This document shows positions 5,814-6,026 of a stretch of 6,026 nucleotides of DNA, one piece after another (within the stretch, counting starts at the first letter, position 1; every line of letters begins with the position of its first letter). The position numbers and the translations under genes were made by a program. The notes below the pieces were generated by a model. It did no database searches. It was given only the letters and a program-made list of their open reading frames with translations, and had not been told where the DNA came from. The stretch comes from Bacteroidota bacterium (lineage in GTDB: Bacteria > Bacteroidota > Bacteroidia > Bacteroidales > CG2-30-32-10): NCBI GenBank assembly GCA_013334735.1, contig JAAXXA010000193.1, positions 1 through 6,026 on the forward strand, given 5' to 3'.

Positions 5814-6026
5814 TTAGTAATTTCCTTTAGCTACAGCTCCTGTTATAATAGCTACACTTGCTCCGCAACCGAGTCTGGTTGCACCCGCTTGTATCAATGC
5901 TACAGCTGAATTATAATCTCTGATTAAACCGCTGGCTTTTACTCCCATATTGGGTCCTACTGTTCTGCGCATTAAAACTATATCGCTAACAGTTGCGCCA
6001 CCACCTGAAAAACCTGTACTGGTTTT
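5814..6026 (-). CDS. deoC: Deoxyribose-phosphate aldolase, C-terminal part only
   Basis: The 3' part of a minus-strand gene gives 70 residues before a TAA (5816-5814); the rest lies beyond the right edge. The class I aldolase DeoC cleaves 2-deoxyribose-5-phosphate to acetaldehyde and glyceraldehyde-3-phosphate in deoxynucleoside catabolism. The fragment starts exactly at the [12 protein letters not shown] motif, whose first lysine corresponds to the Schiff-base lysine (E. coli K167). It continues with [16 protein letters not shown], containing the second active-site lysine (K30 of the fragment, E. coli K201), then [11 protein letters not shown], the phosphate-binding loop. The usual SGGIR/SGGVR after the second lysine reads SGLIR here (G to L at residue 34). 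It ends in [10 protein letters not shown]. It is convergent with ferritin. Identity is very secure; whether the full gene is intact cannot be seen. Confidence 0.93.
   Translation of the reverse strand, partial: KTSTGFSGGGATVSDIVLMRRTVGPNMGVKASGLIRDYNSAVALIQAGATRLGCGASVAIITGAVAKGNY

Noticed and set aside
1..6026. A new defence, mobile or biosynthetic system spanning the window
   Set aside because: The complete genes are RNase R, ferritin and one secreted modular protein, on alternating strands, with no shared operon, nuclease/toxin pair, integrase, or repeat array.

Overview
The window reads as a piece of an AT-rich Bacteroidota (Bacteroidetes/Flavobacteriia-like) chromosome, possibly from an uncultured lineage. 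Three things point there. The large secreted protein is built from modules typical of that phylum: a head/tail-fibre-like repeat, PKD-like domains and SprB-like repeats. Starts are preceded by A/T-rich leaders with no recognisable Shine-Dalgarno sequence. Weak matches to the Bacteroidetes -7 promoter element (TAnnTTTG) occur upstream of genes. The assignment rests on recognition only; no search was run.

Layout from left to right. Bases 1-294 hold the 3' end of an FdrA-like (CoA-ligase fold) gene on the + strand. Its first ~90 bases do not look like FdrA and carry a perfect 13-bp inverted repeat (17-29/69-81), so the gene may be interrupted by a small repeat element. Bases 295-445 are noncoding and contain a possible promoter. 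Bases 446-2728 (+) encode a 760-residue exported modular protein that ends in a glycine-rich ALK-type domain. A perfect 20-bp stem hairpin (2756-2802) separates it from the convergent RNase R gene (2800-4956, -) and probably terminates both. A 214-bp A/T-rich divergent spacer follows, then a complete ferritin gene (5171-5677, +). A 136-bp spacer with a degenerate 7-bp tandem repeat separates ferritin from the convergent 3' end of a deoxyribose-phosphate aldolase gene (5814-6026, -), which runs off the right edge.

The genes do not form an obvious pathway. RNase R (RNA turnover), ferritin (iron storage) and DeoC (deoxynucleoside catabolism) are ordinary housekeeping functions. They lie next to one accessory surface or secreted protein and one probably damaged metabolic gene. 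Strand changes occur at nearly every boundary, so most genes are probably transcribed singly. I see no tRNA, rRNA, CRISPR array, complete insertion sequence, or new multi-gene system. The most useful second-look items are the inverted repeat in the FdrA-like frame, an identical 16-base start context shared by two unrelated genes, the architecture of the large secreted protein, and the hairpin that contains the RNase R stop codon.
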